NCBI GenBank assembly: GCA_030830005.1
Contig: JAURNV010000016.1
Coordinates: 1-64,000 of the forward strand
Direction of reading: 5' to 3'
Origin: Flavobacteriaceae bacterium
GTDB lineage: Bacteria > Bacteroidota > Bacteroidia > Flavobacteriales > Flavobacteriaceae
Length of the DNA stretch: 64,000 nucleotides
The translations under genes were made by a program, and so were the position numbers. Shown one piece after another: positions 62,350 to 64,000 of the stretch. Numbering within the stretch: position 1 is the first letter of the stretch; every line of letters starts with the position of its first letter. The notes under the pieces are model-generated. The model had not been told where the DNA came from and searched no databases. It saw only the letters and a list, made by a program, of their open reading frames with translations.

Positions 62350-64000
62350 TTACGTTTTTATCATTTCTACCTTTGTCTGCAATGAGTCAAATGACAATTC
62401 TGTCGCATCATTGCTTATGTTTTTTGCTACACGAATGGATGTAGCTAAAATTTCGTGCTGAATATACGCTTTGTTTTTATTTAAAACAGCGATTAATTCT
62501 TCACTTTCATCAAGTATAACCTCGATAGTATCTGTTACTTCAAAGCCAAGGTCTTTGCGTATGTTTTGTAATCGATTTACAAGCTCTCGTGCCATTCCCT
62601 CCAGTCGCAGCGATTCATTCATTTGAATGTCGAGCGCAACAGTAATGCCCTGTTCTGAAGCCACTAACCACCCCGCTACATCTTTGGAGCTAATGATTAC
62701 ATCATTTGCTTCTAAAATAACGTTTTTGTTGTTTATCTCAAGGGGAAGGGTGCCTTTTTGTTCAAGTTCTTGTACTTGATTATCTGAAAGTCCTTGAATG
62801 GCTTGTACAACAAACTTCATGTCTTTTCCAAAACGAGGGCCTAACGTCTTAAAATTGGGCTTAACTTCTTTAACTAGAATAGACGACGTGTCGTCTAGCA
62901 ATTCGACCTCTTTTACATTTACTTCTGCAGCAATTATAGCAGCAACCGCTTCTACTTGTTGGCGTTCAGCCTTGTATAAAACAGGAATCATAATACGCTG
63001 CAAGGGTTGACGAACCTTTATTTTTTCTCGTTTGCGCAGCGACAATACCAAAGAGGTGATTTTTTGAGCACGCTGCATTTTTTGTTCTAGCTCAGGGTTA
63101 ATGCAGGCAACTTCTGCTTTGGGATAAAAGGCCAAATGCACCGAAGAAAAAGTTTCTTTTTTTGTTATTCCGTTTAAATCTTGATACAAGCGGTCTGCAT
63201 AAAACGGTGCTACTGAAGCCATCATTTTTGCAACACTTATTAAACATTCATACAAGGTTTGGTAGGCGGCAATTTTATCTTGCTCATAAGTCCCTTTCCA
63301 AAAACGACGCCGGCACAAACGCACATACCAGTTACTCAAGTCCTCTGTTACAAAATGTGAAATGGCGCGGCAGGCGCGAGTTGGTTCATAAGCATCAAAA
63401 TGGGTAGTTGTTTTTTGAATAAGGCTGTGAAGCTCTGATAAAATCCACTGGTCAATCTCAGGTCTTTGCTTTAATGGAATTTCATCTTCAGAGTATGTAA
63501 AGCCATCTATATTAGCATACAAACTGAAAAAGGAGTAGGTGTTGTAAAGGGTACCAAAAAATTTACGCCTTACCTCTTCAATCCCTTCTGCATCAAACTT
63601 CAAGTTATCCCATGGATTCGCGTTGCTAATCATATACCAACGTGTAGCGTCTGCGCCATAGGTTTTGAGTGTTTCAAAAGGATCAACTGCATTCCCTAAG
63701 CGTTTAGACATTTTTTGCCCGTTTTTGTCTAAAACCAATCCATTAGAGACAACATTTTTATAGGCAACAGAATCAAATACGAGTGTAGAAATCGCATGAA
63801 GGGTATAAAACCATCCTCGCGTCTGGTCAACACCTTCAGCAATATAGTCCGCAGGAAAAGCTGTACGGTTGTCAATTTTTTCTTTGTTTTCAAATGGGTA
63901 ATGCCATTGAGCGTAAGGCATCGCTCCAGAGTCAAACCATACATCAATTAGATCCTCTTCGCGGTACATTGGCTTTCCTGAATGGCTCAAAAGAACTATT
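62350..64000 (-). CDS. ileS: Isoleucyl-tRNA synthetase, C-terminal part (window edge)
   Basis: About 550 residues of IleS are visible: the end of the catalytic domain 'REEDLIDVWFDSGAMPYAQWHYPFEN', 'YIAEGVDQTRGWFYTLH', the 'KMSKRLGNAVDPF' ATP-binding loop, the anticodon-binding domain ('DQWILSELHSL', 'DLSNWYVRLCRRRFW') and the C-terminal domain with 'GMARELVNRLQNIRKDLGFEVTD', which reads like eukaryotic-type (IleS2) C-ends. The frame stays open to the last base, so the 5' end is outside. First gene of the ileS-dksA-like-lspA operon. Confidence 0.97.
   Translation of the reverse strand, partial: IVLLSHSGKPMYREEDLIDVWFDSGAMPYAQWHYPFENKEKIDNRTAFPADYIAEGVDQTRGWFYTLHAISTLVFDSVAYKNVVSNGLVLDKNGQKMSKRLGNAVDPFETLKTYGADATRWYMISNANPWDNLKFDAEGIEEVRRKFFGTLYNTYSFFSLYANIDGFTYSEDEIPLKQRPEIDQWILSELHSLIQKTTTHFDAYEPTRACRAISHFVTEDLSNWYVRLCRRRFWKGTYEQDKIAAYQTLYECLISVAKMMASVAPFYADRLYQDLNGITKKETFSSVHLAFYPKAEVACINPELEQKMQRAQKITSLVLSLRKREKIKVRQPLQRIMIPVLYKAERQQVEAVAAIIAAEVNVKEVELLDDTSSILVKEVKPNFKTLGPRFGKDMKFVVQAIQGLSDNQVQELEQKGTLPLEINNKNVILEANDVIISSKDVAGWLVASEQGITVALDIQMNESLRLEGMARELVNRLQNIRKDLGFEVTDTIEVILDESEELIAVLNKNKAYIQHEILATSIRVAKNISNDATELSFDSLQTKVEMIKT

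Overview
The window is chromosomal DNA from a member of the Flavobacteriia (phylum Bacteroidota), probably a marine polysaccharide degrader. Evidence for this is several proteins ending in type IX secretion (T9SS) sorting domains, a SprE/PorW-type TPR lipoprotein, promoters with the Bacteroidota -7 element TAnnTTTG, the near absence of Shine-Dalgarno sequences, an F-type ATPase cluster lacking beta and epsilon genes, and families typical of the group (DUF4254, DUF4292, DUF5687, DUF2911). No rRNA, intact tRNA, CRISPR array, transposase or integrase was recognised.

Region 1 (1-9.7 kb) is accessory and AT-rich. A xylose module, all on the minus strand (MFS transporter, xylose isomerase, xylulokinase and a GH43 glycosidase lacking its N-terminal part), lies between two direct copies of a 199-bp repeat (238-436 and 5832-6030). 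Each copy cuts into a coding sequence. Each contains two hairpins, and its sequence resembles tRNA/tmRNA 3' ends followed by terminators. An orphan T9SS sorting-domain fragment lies inside the module. After it come small single genes: a YdjM-like membrane protein, a T9SS-secreted protein, two DoxX-like proteins, a DUF2892 protein and an unknown secreted protein. Some are separated by copies of a 24-bp spacer repeat.

Region 2 (9.7-22 kb) carries a nitroreductase, a Kazal-type inhibitor-like protein, a very large multimodular GH81 beta-1,3-glucanase (laminarin use, T9SS exported), a DUF2911 protein, a nucleotidyltransferase, aconitase, a quinone-reductase-like flavoprotein, a SOUL haem-binding protein and PurD.

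Region 3 (22-43.3 kb) is housekeeping: DUF4254/GT9, an ABC exporter pair, SprE, bactofilin and atpZ-B-E-F-H-A-G. It continues with dUTPase, a sugar nucleotidyltransferase, a DUF4292 lipoprotein, an EnvC-like protein, riboflavin synthase, PdxA, and DUF177-rpmF-fabH.

Region 4 (43.3-64 kb) continues with accB-accC, a prolyl oligopeptidase, asd, tdk-alr, rsmI, recJ, pgi, an M23 peptidase, a DUF3108 protein, a patatin/outer-membrane barrel protein, uvrC, 5-formyl-THF cyclo-ligase and an ileS-dksA-like-lspA operon cut by the window edge.

Genes are tightly packed from about 20 kb onward, with many start/stop overlaps and convergent 3' overlaps. The most unusual part is the repeat-bounded xylose module. 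Smaller points are a probable TTG start for atpB, a strong hairpin between atpE and atpF, near-leaderless promoters, face-to-face ribE/pdxA promoters, an M23 peptidase with a zinc-ligand His replaced by Cys, and a recurring CxxTG remnant where zinc ribbons are expected.
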